Counted from the first letter of the stretch, positions 8,405 through 15,694 are shown. The stretch is 19,365 nucleotides of DNA from an uncultured Blautia sp. (GCA_934371915.1 CAKROE010000045.1:1-19365), one strand, 5' to 3'. Program-made: numbers and translations. Notes: generated by a model not told the origin, from the letters alone.

Positions 8405-10090
8405 ATGGGATTCAAAAGTGACATCGAAATTGCACAGGAGTGCGAAATGCTGCCAATCACAAAGATTGCAGAAAAAGCAGGGATTGATGACAAATATCTG
8501 GAGCAGTATGGAAAATACAAAGCAAAGATTGATTACAATCTTCTGAAAGAAAGCGACAGAAAAGACGGCAAGCTGATCCTTATGACAGCAATCAACCCGA
8601 CACCGGCCGGCGAAGGCAAAACTACGACAACTGTAGGTCTTGCAGATGCAATGCAGAAGCTTGGCAAGAATGTAATGGTAGCACTTCGTGAGCCATCCCT
8701 TGGACCGGTATTTGGTGTAAAAGGTGGCGCAGCAGGCGGCGGTTATGCACAGGTAGTTCCGATGGAAGATATCAACCTTCATTTCACAGGTGACTTCCAT
8801 GCAATCGGTGCAGCCAACAACCTTCTTGCAGCAATGATTGATAACCATATCTTCCAGGGCAATGCGCTGAACATCGACCCGAGAAAGATCACATGGAAGA
8901 GATGCGTAGATATGAACGACCGTCAGCTTCGTAATGTAGTAGACGGACTTGGCGGAAGAACAAACGGTATGCCGCGTGAAGACGGATATGACATCACTGT
9001 TGCGTCTGAGATCATGGCAGTTCTTTGCCTTGCAAGTGACATTTCAGACCTGAAAGAAAGACTTTCCAGGATCATCATCGGTTACACATATGGTAAAGTT
9101 TCAGAGCAGAAACCGGTAACAGCAGGTGACCTTCATGCAGAAGGTGCTATGACCGCACTTCTGAAAGATGCCCTGAAACCAAACCTTGTTCAGACTCTGG
9201 AACACGTACCGGCAATCGTACATGGCGGACCATTCGCAAACATTGCTCATGGATGTAACTCCGTAACAGCTACAAAGATGTGTATGAAACTTGCTGATTA
9301 TACCATCACAGAGGCCGGATTTGGTGCTGACCTCGGTGCTGAGAAATTCCTTGATATCAAGTGCCGTATGGCAGGACTGCATCCAAGCGCAGTTGTTATT
9401 GTAGCAACTGTACGTGCCCTGAAATACAATGGCGGTGTGGCAAAAGCTGATCTGAACAATGAAAACCTGGAAGCACTGGAAAAAGGACTTCCGAACCTTC
9501 TGAAACATGTAAGCAACATCAAGAATGTATACAAACTTCCTTGCGTAGTTGCAATCAATGCATTCCCGACAGATACCAAAGCAGAGCTCGATCTTGTAGA
9601 AGCAAAATGTAAAGAACTCGGTGTAAACGTAGCTCTTTCTGAAGTATGGGCAAAAGGCGGCGAAGGCGGAATCAAACTTGCAGAAGAAGTTCTTCGCCTC
9701 GTAGAAGAACCAAACGACTTTACTTATTCCTATGAACTGGAAGGTTCCATCGAGGACAAACTGAACCAGATCGTACAGAAAATCTACGGTGGCAAGAGAG
9801 TTGTACTCACAGCAAATGCCCAGAAACAGGCAAAACAGCTCGAAGCACTTGGCTTCGGCAACTGTCCGATTTGTGTGGCTAAGACACAGTACAGCCTGAC
9901 AGATGACCAGACCAAACTCGGTGCGCCGACAGACTTCGAAGTTACCGTACGTAACCTGAAGATTTCCGCAGGCGCAGGATTCATCGTAGCTCTGACAGGC
10001 GAGATCATGACTATGCCAGGTCTGCCGAAAGTACCGGCTGCAGAGAGAATCGATGTAGATGAGACTGGAAAAATTACGGGACTTTTCTAA
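8405..10090 (+). CDS. fhs: Formate--tetrahydrofolate ligase
   Basis: Fhs makes 10-formyl-THF from formate, ATP and THF, the ATP-consuming entry step of the methyl branch. The 561-residue length is close to the usual 556-559. The nucleotide-binding loop is [10 protein letters not shown] at residues 65-74, followed by [36 protein letters not shown], a family hallmark, and [14 protein letters not shown]. The start at 8405 is chosen because AAAGGAGGTAAC directly precedes it and [11 protein letters not shown] matches known N-termini. The same frame is open upstream to an ATG at 8333, but that has no ribosome binding site and would add an atypical basic extension. The gap to the DUF3786 gene is 88 bases without a clear promoter, so it may belong to the acsV transcript. 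A long non-coding region follows. Confidence 0.97.
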   Translation: MGFKSDIEIAQECEMLPITKIAEKAGIDDKYLEQYGKYKAKIDYNLLKESDRKDGKLILMTAINPTPAGEGKTTTTVGLADAMQKLGKNVMVALREPSLGPVFGVKGGAAGGGYAQVVPMEDINLHFTGDFHAIGAANNLLAAMIDNHIFQGNALNIDPRKITWKRCVDMNDRQLRNVVDGLGGRTNGMPREDGYDITVASEIMAVLCLASDISDLKERLSRIIIGYTYGKVSEQKPVTAGDLHAEGAMTALLKDALKPNLVQTLEHVPAIVHGGPFANIAHGCNSVTATKMCMKLADYTITEAGFGADLGAEKFLDIKCRMAGLHPSAVVIVATVRALKYNGGVAKADLNNENLEALEKGLPNLLKHVSNIKNVYKLPCVVAINAFPTDTKAELDLVEAKCKELGVNVALSEVWAKGGEGGIKLAEEVLRLVEEPNDFTYSYELEGSIEDKLNQIVQKIYGGKRVVLTANAQKQAKQLEALGFGNCPICVAKTQYSLTDDQTKLGAPTDFEVTVRNLKISAGAGFIVALTGEIMTMPGLPKVPAAERIDVDETGKITGLF

Positions 10091-10144
10091 AAAGGTCGGG
10101 GACTGCCCGTCAGCCCGTCAATGGTTTGACAACCTGTAAAAACC

Positions 10145-10205
10145 CTGAGGGGGAGCATCTCGAAGTTGCGAAAGGCCGAAGCTCCCCCTCAGACGCCCCC
10201 TTTTT
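10145..10205 (+). terminator. GC-rich hairpin after fhs (copy E1 of an inverted hairpin pair)
   Basis: CTGAGGGGGAGC (10145-10156) is perfectly complementary to GCTCCCCCTCAG (10181-10192). The 24-base loop contains AAGTTGCGAAAGGCCG. CCCCC and five T follow at 10196-10205, so it can act as a terminator of fhs. The loop core reappears, inverted, in the hairpin at 10649-10692, so it is also part of a repeat pair. Just upstream, GCCCGTCA is directly repeated (10105-10120) and GTCAA-TGGT-TTGAC forms a small hairpin (10117-10130). Confidence 0.65.
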
Positions 10206-10259
10206 GGCCCCGCTGAGCAAGCATTGTGGTATGGGATTGAGGGCGAGAAATGCTCCCTG

Positions 10260-10540
10260 TGGTCAAGTGAATTGTTGGTTTGAGGTACCTTGAATTGCGA
10301 TTGTAAGAAATTAGGTCATAGAAAAAGGTGAGTTTCTGTGACCTAAATTAAAGAATTGTAAGATCAGGTTACTCAAGAAGCTCAAAATGAATGACTCGGA
10401 TTGTGAAAATGTAAGATCAGGTCATCTGGAAAGGCGAAAATAGATGACTTAGATTGCAGTAATATAAATACAAGTCACTGGAGTGGTCTAAAAAGGATGA
10501 CTTTAATCACGGTATTACAATTTCAAGTCATTCGTACAAA
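10260..10540 (+). repeat. Tandem array of imperfect 53-base hairpin units
   Basis: The motif (A/T)(G/A)GTCA recurs at 10260, 10313, 10366 (as AGGTTA), 10419, 10472 and 10525, an exact 53-base spacing each time. Four units (from 10313, 10366, 10419 and 10472) are clear; the first and last are degenerate. Each clear unit has a downstream TGAC-containing arm about 20-25 bases later. The unit at 10313 forms a long stem (AATTAGGTCATAGAAA with TTTCTGTGACCTAAATT), the one at 10419 pairs AGGTCATCT with AGATGACTT, and the one at 10472 pairs AAGTCA with TGACTT. Units end in ATTGTAAGATC-like sequence. Loops diverge while stems stay pairable. No coding gene fits here. Function unknown. Confidence 0.85.
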
Positions 10541-10648
10541 TGGAAATATACGTAGAATAAGAGCCAGGGAGTCTACGGTGTTGGTATCGACATGTTGCGT
10601 TGACCACCGATATCTTTCGTTCCTATTCTGCGTGGCCAGGTGGGGTGC

Positions 10649-10692
10649 GCGAGGGGAGAGCGGCCTTCGCAACTTTGAGCGCCTCCCCTCGC
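10649..10692 (-). repeat. GC-rich hairpin, inverted copy E2
   Basis: GCGAGGGGAG (10649-10658) pairs perfectly with CTCCCCTCGC (10683-10692). Its loop read on the minus strand carries CTCAAAGTTGCGAAGGCCG, nearly the same as the plus-strand loop of the hairpin at 10145-10192. The stems of the two copies differ in sequence yet both are fully paired. The two copies face each other across about 550 bases that include the 53-base array. This is the layout of a mobile or repeat element with inverted ends, but no transposase or target-site duplication is visible. The bases between the array and this copy (10541-10648) show nothing recognisable. Confidence 0.6.
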
Positions 10693-10704
10693 ATTAAGTT
10701 TCTT

Positions 10705-10872
10705 TCGGTTTCCAAACCGATAAACGTTTTTCATATTTTTAAATATGAATAGGTCTCCAGGATTCATCCTGAAAGTCCAAATATAAACAGGTCTTAAGGA
10801 TTCATCCTGAGAAAGATATATAAGATTTCCATCTTATAAAAAAGAATAAAATTCAAAAGGATTCCCCTTTTG
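10705..10872 (+). other. fchA leader with six successive palindromes and a 38-base direct repeat
   Basis: Six short inverted repeats follow each other: TCGGTTT/AAACCGA (10705-10720), TTCATATTT/AAATATGAA (10730-10749), AGGATTCATCCT (10759-10770), the same 12-mer again (10797-10808), TATAAGAT-TTCC-ATCTTATA (10819-10838) and CAAAAGG-ATTCC-CCTTTTG (10854-10872). The two 12-mers sit in a direct repeat of 38 bases (10741-10778 and 10779-10816). Several loops share a GATTC-like sequence. A string of GC-poor hairpins just before the fchA ribosome binding site suggests a structured 5' leader or RNA-stability element. I do not recognise it as a known riboswitch, and no good promoter consensus is visible here. 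Confidence 0.55.
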
Positions 10873-10907
10873 TTTAGATTTATTTTATTACAGGAGGAAA
10901 ATAAAAA

Positions 10908-11537
10908 ATGGGATTTTCCACAAGCACATGTACAGAATTTGTAGAGGTACTCGCTTCTAAAGCCCCGGTTCCGGGTGGCGGCGGAGCGTCTGCTCTGGTT
11001 GGTGCAGTAGGAACTGCACTCGGTAATATGGTAGGCAGTCTGACAGTAGGCAAGAAAAAATATGCAGATGTTGAAGACGAGATGTGGGAACTGAAAGCAA
11101 AATGTGATCAGCTTCAGAAAGATTTCCTGCGTCTGATCGAAAGAGATGCAGAGGTTTTTGAGCCGCTTTCCAAAGCATATGGCATGCCGAGAGAAACAGA
11201 AGAAGAAAAAGCAGAAAAAGCACGCGTTATGGAAATCGTGCTGAAAGATGCATGTTCCGTTCCGATGGAGATCATGGAAAAATGCTGTGAAGCAATCGAG
11301 CTCATCGTAGAATTCGGCGCAAAAGGATCCAAACTTGCAATCAGTGATGCAGGTGTTGGTGCAGCATTCTGCAAGGCGGCATTAAAAGGTGCCAGCCTGA
11401 ATGTTTATATCAACACAAAATCCATGGCTGACAGAGAATACGCAGAAGAATTAAACAAAAAAGCTGATGCAATGCTTGAAAAATATACAAAGATTGCAGA
11501 TGAAACATTCGAAAGCGTTCTGGGACGTCTGAAATAG
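10908..11537 (+). CDS. fchA: Methenyl-tetrahydrofolate cyclohydrolase (FTCD_C/cyclodeaminase family)
   Basis: FchA converts 10-formyl-THF to 5,10-methenyl-THF, the step between Fhs and FolD. The 209-residue protein belongs to the formiminotransferase-cyclodeaminase C-terminal family. Hallmarks are the N-terminal PVPGGGGASALVGAVGTALGNMVGSLTVGKKKY (from residue 21) and GSKLAISDAGVGAAFCKAALKGASLNVYIN (near residue 144). It is predicted helical and cytoplasmic. The start follows AGGAGG (10892-10897) by 10 bases. It is 39 bases from folD and separated from fhs by the repeat-rich gap, so fchA-folD may be expressed separately from fhs. A pure cyclodeaminase role (histidine breakdown) would need a formiminotransferase partner, which is not seen. 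The folate-pathway context and the altered FolD support a cyclohydrolase role. Confidence 0.92.
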   Translation: MGFSTSTCTEFVEVLASKAPVPGGGGASALVGAVGTALGNMVGSLTVGKKKYADVEDEMWELKAKCDQLQKDFLRLIERDAEVFEPLSKAYGMPRETEEEKAEKARVMEIVLKDACSVPMEIMEKCCEAIELIVEFGAKGSKLAISDAGVGAAFCKAALKGASLNVYINTKSMADREYAEELNKKADAMLEKYTKIADETFESVLGRLK

Positions 11538-11576
11538 TATTCAGTGACATAATTATTAGCGGAGGAAATATAAAAA

Positions 11577-12431
11577 ATGGCAAAGCAGTTATTAGGTAAA
11601 GAAGTAACAGCAGCACTGAACGAAAGAATTAAAGCAAACGTAGCTGAGTTACAGGGAAAAGGTGTAAACCCGACTCTGTGCATCATTCGCGTTGGCGAAA
11701 ACCCAAGTGACATCTCTTATGAAAGAGGAGCAACAAAACGTTGCGAAACACTGGGTGTTGCATGTGAAAAAATCCTTCTTCCGGGAGATGTAACTCAGGA
11801 AGAACTTCTTGCAACAATCGATAAGGTAAACAAAGACGACCACATTCATGGTGTTCTTCTGTTCCGTCCACTTCCGAAACATCTGGATCAGGCAGTGATC
11901 GAGAATGCGCTTGCAGCAGAAAAAGACGTAGACTGCATGACAGATCTTTCTATGTCCGGTGTTTACACAGGAAAGAAAATCGGTTTCCCGCCATGTACAC
12001 CACAGGCATGTATGGAAATTCTTGATCATTACGGAATCGACTGCACAGGCAAAAAAGCTGTTGTTATCGGAAGAAGCCTTGTAGTTGGAAAACCTGCTGC
12101 AATGATGCTTGTTAAGAAAAACGCAACTGTAACAATCTGCCATACAAGAACAGTGGATATGCCATCTGTAGCAAGAGAGGCAGATATCGTGATCGTAGCA
12201 GCCGGCCGTGCTGGTGTTGTCGGTGCGGAATATGTCAAAGAAGGACAGACTATCATCGACGTAGGAATCAACGTAAATGCAGAAGGAAAACTTTGTGGTG
12301 ATGTTGATTATGCTGCAGTTGAACCGATCGTTGATGCAATCACTCCGGTACCGGGCGGTGTTGGAAGTGTTACTACATCTGTTCTTGTAGGACATGTAGT
12401 AGAAGCTGCAATGAGAAAGGTTAATGGATGA
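11577..12431 (+). CDS. folD: Methylene-tetrahydrofolate dehydrogenase (FolD family), probably without cyclohydrolase activity
   Basis: FolD reduces 5,10-methenyl-THF to 5,10-methylene-THF with NAD(P)H. The 284-residue length is normal. Family motifs are GENPSDISY (Y48), RPLPKHLD, EKDVD (D119), CTPQACMEIL, GRSLVVGKP (165-173) and ITPVPGGVGSVTTSVL. Two residues used for the cyclohydrolase half-reaction are changed. An ungapped alignment from memory with E. coli FolD (Y50, K54, Q98, D121) puts A52 at the catalytic Lys position, with a Lys two residues later, and F96 at the Gln position (GVLLFRPLP where GILVQLPLP is usual). Tyr and Asp are kept. Loss of cyclohydrolase activity fits the separate fchA immediately upstream. 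The start follows GGAGG at 11561-11565. Its stop codon overlaps the next start (ATGA). Confidence 0.93.
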   Translation: MAKQLLGKEVTAALNERIKANVAELQGKGVNPTLCIIRVGENPSDISYERGATKRCETLGVACEKILLPGDVTQEELLATIDKVNKDDHIHGVLLFRPLPKHLDQAVIENALAAEKDVDCMTDLSMSGVYTGKKIGFPPCTPQACMEILDHYGIDCTGKKAVVIGRSLVVGKPAAMMLVKKNATVTICHTRTVDMPSVAREADIVIVAAGRAGVVGAEYVKEGQTIIDVGINVNAEGKLCGDVDYAAVEPIVDAITPVPGGVGSVTTSVLVGHVVEAAMRKVNG

Positions 12432-13162
12432 TCAGAAACAAAAAAGCAATGCTCTTTTGTTCTCAGATAATACTGACAGGTGCCCTTTTGACAGGGGCAC
12501 CTTGTCTGGCATCTGGGAGTGAACCGGATCATTCCGGAGAAGGCCAGATTCATAAACCGGAAAGTCTGGAAGCACCGGATTTTACATCGGATCCGGATTT
12601 TGTAGATGATTCTACAGACAATACGTATGGTTATTACACAATTATGGGAGAGACGACAGTTTCTCTTGCACAGATGACTTCACAGTATGAAGAACGTGGT
12701 GTAGAATATCCGTCAGCTATACTGAAGGAAGGCGGAGCAGCAACGATTGATGAATTTTGTACAATGATCCTCGAGGAAGCAAACGCAGAAGGTGTGCGTG
12801 GAGAAGTGGTATATGAACAGGCAATGCTTGAGACAGGCTGGCTCCAATACGGAGGAGATTCCGGCGCATCACAGTTTAATTTTGCAGGCATTGGCACGAC
12901 AGGAGGCGGAGTTGCCGGGGTATCTTATCCGGATGTCCGGACAGGAATCCGTGCACAGGTGCAGCATCTGAAGGCTTATGCATGTGAAGAAGCACTTAAT
13001 CAGGATTGTGTAGATACAAGATTTGACCTTGTGACTAGAGGAAGTGCACCTTATGTAGAATGGCTTGGTCAGCAGGAAAATCCGAATGGCGGCGGATGGG
13101 CTGCCGGATCTGATTACGGAGAAAAACTTAGAAAATTACTTACTCAGCTGAAGTCTGAATGA
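12428..13162 (+). CDS. Secreted glucosaminidase-domain protein (peptidoglycan hydrolase)
   Basis: The 244-residue protein starts with a basic segment and a hydrophobic stretch (residues 8-28, ending PCLASG), a probable Sec signal peptide. A Cys at 26 lacks a clean lipobox, so a lipoprotein is less likely. An acidic linker rich in P, D and S follows. From about residue 105 there is an N-acetylglucosaminidase domain of the LytG/FlgJ-like type (PF01832): EQAMLETGW with the likely catalytic E135, SQFNFAGIGTTGGG, and VRTGIRAQVQHLKAYA. It would cut glycan strands of peptidoglycan in the cell envelope. Its ATG overlaps the folD stop by four bases, implying translational coupling. This is a surprising partner for a folate gene. 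A strong bidirectional terminator follows. Confidence 0.85.
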   Translation: MIRNKKAMLFCSQIILTGALLTGAPCLASGSEPDHSGEGQIHKPESLEAPDFTSDPDFVDDSTDNTYGYYTIMGETTVSLAQMTSQYEERGVEYPSAILKEGGAATIDEFCTMILEEANAEGVRGEVVYEQAMLETGWLQYGGDSGASQFNFAGIGTTGGGVAGVSYPDVRTGIRAQVQHLKAYACEEALNQDCVDTRFDLVTRGSAPYVEWLGQQENPNGGGWAAGSDYGEKLRKLLTQLKSE

Positions 13163-13212
13163 TGAAAATATAGAGAAGAAACACAAATCAAAAATATGAT
13201 ATAAAGTACAAA

Positions 13213-13268
13213 AAATACCAGAGAATTATCAGATAAAAGAAACATATTTGATAATATCTCTGGTATTT
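13213..13268. terminator. Bidirectional terminator between convergent operons
   Basis: AAATACCAGAGA (13213-13224) pairs with TCTCTGGTATTT (13257-13268), and TTATCA (13226-13231) with TGATAA (13249-13254), giving a stem of about 18 pairs around a 17-base loop. A-rich and T-rich flanks serve both strands. It lies between the end of the plus-strand folD-glucosaminidase unit and the end of the minus-strand hydrogenase. Confidence 0.85.
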
Positions 13269-13320
13269 ATTATATAGAAGATTTTTAGTATTATTTTCTG
13301 TAAAAAAGGCTGGGAATATA

Positions 13321-14826
13321 TCAGTTAAGCTCGATATCTACCAATTCTTTCGGAGGAAGTTTCTTAGTACATCCGGCAAGGAATTTCTTCAGCTCTTTTG
13401 AAGATTTTGCAACCGGTACATTCGTTCCGGCACCGCCCATGCAACCACCCGGACAGGCCATACCTTCGATCATACAACCTTTAAGTTTGCCGGCTTTGGC
13501 GAGCGCGAGGACTTTTTTGCATTCAGCCAGACTTTCTGCATGTTCGATGTGAACCGGTACATCCGGATAATATTCTTTCAGGCACGCTTCGATTGCACCG
13601 GCAACACCGCCTGCAACTGCGTAACCACGTCCGGCTGCTGTTGCGTCATGGAGAGAACCATCTTCTTCAAAAGAAGCAGGATCAATTTCGCGTGCATCAA
13701 ACATGGCATCCAGCTCTTCAAAAGTCAGGACAAAATCAACATCACTGCGGACGGTGCGGCGCATTGCCTCAAGTTTTTTGGAAGCACATGGTCCGATAAA
13801 AACAACTTTTGCGTCCGGCTGTTCCTGCTTTACTTTACGTGCTGTGGCAACCATTGGTGTCAGTTCCTGAGAAATGTTGTCGATCATGGTCGGGAAAAAT
13901 TTCTTTGCCATCATGGACCAGGACGGACAGCAGGAGGTCAGAAGAAATGGAAGATTACCGGTAGCCACTTCTTTTGCATAATGGTGTGCTTCGGAGATCG
14001 CACCGACATCGGCACCGAAAGCAACTTCATGTACATCGGAAAATCCGAGAACCTGCAGAGCAGTCTTGAATTTACCAGGTGTTACATCCTCGCCGAACTG
14101 ACTGATATAGGCAGGCGCAATGATTGCGACAATTTTGTCCCCGTCGCGGAGAGCATGAGAAAGCTGGAAAATCTGAGATTTGTCAGAAATTGCACCAAAC
14201 GGGCAGCTCACCATACACATACCGCAGGATACACATTTGTCTTCCAGAATGCTTGCACGGCCCTGTTCGTCACTTCCGATTGCCTTGACTCCACAAGCCT
14301 GTTCGCATGGACGGACATTGTGTGAGATGGCGTCGTAGGGGCAGGCAGCTTTACATTTTCCACATTTGATACATTTTTCCTGATCAATATAAGATTTGCC
14401 GTCTTTCATGGAAATTGCACCTTTTGGACAGGCCTGCATACATGGATGAGCCACACAGCCACGGCACATATTGCTGACGATGTATTTGTTTGGTGGACAG
14501 GCTGCACATGCAGATGGGATGACCTGCATAAGAGGCGGCTCATAATATTTTTCATTGATATTGCTGGCTGCAAGACCGTCTGTCAGATGGACGGCTTTGT
14601 TTTCAGGGCGAAGAGAAAGACCCATGGCAAGACGGACTCTTTCGCTGGCAACGGCACGTTCTCTGTAGATACTTTCGCGGTATTTTGCTTTTTCTTCCAC
14701 GATATTGTAAGGAATTGCTTCAATATCATGGATCAGAGTTTCATCAGAAGATTCAAATCCGGCTTTTGCAACTTCGGCAAAAACTTTGTGTCGGATTGCT
14801 CTGACTGGTGTGTCATAATTTCGCAT
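13321..14826 (-). CDS. Monomeric [FeFe] hydrogenase, group B-like
   Basis: This 501-residue cytoplasmic enzyme probably interconverts protons and H2 with ferredoxin as electron partner. The N-terminal 100 residues carry no clusters. Then come CAACPPNKY and MCRGCVAHPCMQACPKG (C107-C133), CIKCGKCKAACP (C152-C162), CEQAC, and CVSCGMCMVSCPFGAI (C198-C208), so several [4Fe-4S] clusters. H-cluster loops are TSCCPSW (C299, C300), FIGPCASKK (C347) and EGMACPGGCMGGAG (C456, C460). GPC instead of MPC in the second loop, and IAPAY instead of IAPSVR/AVR, point to the group B class rather than the standard group A enzymes. The start follows AAGGAG by eight bases. It is transcribed alone, divergent from hydCBA. 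A sensory role is possible but less likely, since no PAS domain is present. Confidence 0.9.
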   Translation of the reverse strand: MRNYDTPVRAIRHKVFAEVAKAGFESSDETLIHDIEAIPYNIVEEKAKYRESIYRERAVASERVRLAMGLSLRPENKAVHLTDGLAASNINEKYYEPPLMQVIPSACAACPPNKYIVSNMCRGCVAHPCMQACPKGAISMKDGKSYIDQEKCIKCGKCKAACPYDAISHNVRPCEQACGVKAIGSDEQGRASILEDKCVSCGMCMVSCPFGAISDKSQIFQLSHALRDGDKIVAIIAPAYISQFGEDVTPGKFKTALQVLGFSDVHEVAFGADVGAISEAHHYAKEVATGNLPFLLTSCCPSWSMMAKKFFPTMIDNISQELTPMVATARKVKQEQPDAKVVFIGPCASKKLEAMRRTVRSDVDFVLTFEELDAMFDAREIDPASFEEDGSLHDATAAGRGYAVAGGVAGAIEACLKEYYPDVPVHIEHAESLAECKKVLALAKAGKLKGCMIEGMACPGGCMGGAGTNVPVAKSSKELKKFLAGCTKKLPPKELVDIELN

Positions 14827-14868
14827 ATGTATATCTCCTTAAACTTAATAAGAAATTTTTTCATCTAC

Positions 14869-14905
14869 CTTTCACTATAATAGTGGAAAGAAATTCCAAA
14901 AGCAA
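14869..14905 (-). promoter_or_regulatory. Promoter of the monomeric hydrogenase with overlapping palindrome
   Basis: On the minus strand, TTGCTT (14905-14900) and TATTAT (14882-14877) are spaced by exactly 17 bases. The -10 box lies at the centre of a 22-base near-perfect palindrome at 14869-14890, CTTTCCACTAT with its mirror ATAGTGAAAG, with mismatches only near the axis and at one arm position. A dyad over the -10 box is a typical repressor-operator position. The regulator is unknown, and the motif is not a full Rex site. Confidence 0.65.
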
Positions 14906-15107
14906 TAAATATTATGTATTTTTAGAAGCACAAAAGAATGAATATCAATACATTTTAAATAAAGTTATATAAAAATAACCAATTATGCAAAAGTTAGATA
15001 AAGAAAACAAGATTGATAAAAAATTATACAATATGTTAAAAATGTCACGAAAAAGTCGCGAAAAATAAAAAAATTAAATAAATTAATTCAAAATATCTAT
15101 ATTTTCC

Positions 15108-15136
15108 TTGTTAAAAATATATATTTAATGTATAAT
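15108..15136 (+). promoter_or_regulatory. Promoter of hydCBA
   Basis: TTGTTA (15108-15113) and a perfect TATAAT (15131-15136) are spaced by exactly 17 bases. The leader to the hydC start is about 70 bases and ends with AAGGAGG at 15201-15207. The -35 box TTGTTAA resembles one half of a Rex (NADH-sensing repressor) site, and ATAACAA lies at 15142-15148, but they do not form one standard 18-base operator. The remaining divergent spacer is AT-rich. At 15046-15067 a near-direct repeat, TCACGAAAAAG then TCGCGAAAAAT, has an 11-base period. Confidence 0.8.
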
Positions 15137-15214
15137 TGGTGATAACAAAGCTGTGTAAATTAGACAAAAACGATGAACGCAGGAAAATCTATTTTCAAAC
15201 AAGGAGGGAATTGA

Positions 15215-15694
15215 ATGTTAGATCAGTCTTATTACGCGAAGACAGATGAGATCATCGAGCATTACGGACGTAAACCGGCATCACTGATTCCGATCATGCA
15301 GGACATTCAGGCAGAATACCGTTATCTTCCGGGAGAACTTCTGACTTATGTTGCATCCAAGATCGGAGTTACAGAGGCTAAGGCGTACAGTGTAGCTACT
15401 TTCTATGAGAACTTTTCTTTTGAGCCGAAAGGAAAATATGTGATCAAAGTCTGTGACGGAACTGCCTGTCATGTGCGTAAATCCATGCCGGTTAAAGAAG
15501 CGTTGATGAAAGAACTTGGACTTAGTAATAAGAAGCATACGACGGACGATATGCTTTTTACAGTAGAAACCGTATCCTGCCTTGGTGCGTGCGGACTGGC
15601 ACCAACACTTACGGTAAATGATGAAGTACACCCCAAAATGACACCAGAAAAGGCAATCGAGCTGTTAAATGAATTGAGAGGTGAGACGGTATGA
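15215..15694 (+). CDS. hydC: Electron-bifurcating [FeFe] hydrogenase, NuoE-like subunit
   Basis: This 159-residue subunit is a thioredoxin-fold [2Fe-2S] protein of the NuoE/HydC family. Cluster ligands are C80 and C85 (VCDGTACHVRKS) and C122 and C126 (ETVSCLGACGLAPT), in the usual C-x4-C...C-x3-C layout. The N-terminal helical part contains YLPGELLTYVASKIGV and YSVATFYENFSF, standard for the family. It passes electrons within the HydABC complex that couples H2 oxidation to reduction of both NAD and ferredoxin, or the reverse. It is the first gene after a consensus promoter, with AAGGAGG seven bases before the ATG. Its stop overlaps the hydB start (ATGA), so expression is coupled. Confidence 0.94.
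   Translation: MLDQSYYAKTDEIIEHYGRKPASLIPIMQDIQAEYRYLPGELLTYVASKIGVTEAKAYSVATFYENFSFEPKGKYVIKVCDGTACHVRKSMPVKEALMKELGLSNKKHTTDDMLFTVETVSCLGACGLAPTLTVNDEVHPKMTPEKAIELLNELRGETV

Noticed and set aside
10260..10540. CRISPR array
   Set aside because: Units are contiguous and diverged along their length, without identical repeats separated by unrelated spacers, and no cas genes are nearby.
10497..10697. Open frame of 66 codons on the plus strand in the fhs-fchA gap
   Set aside because: It begins in the 53-base repeats and ends in the inverted hairpin, has no ribosome binding site, and shows no protein-like conservation that I recognise.
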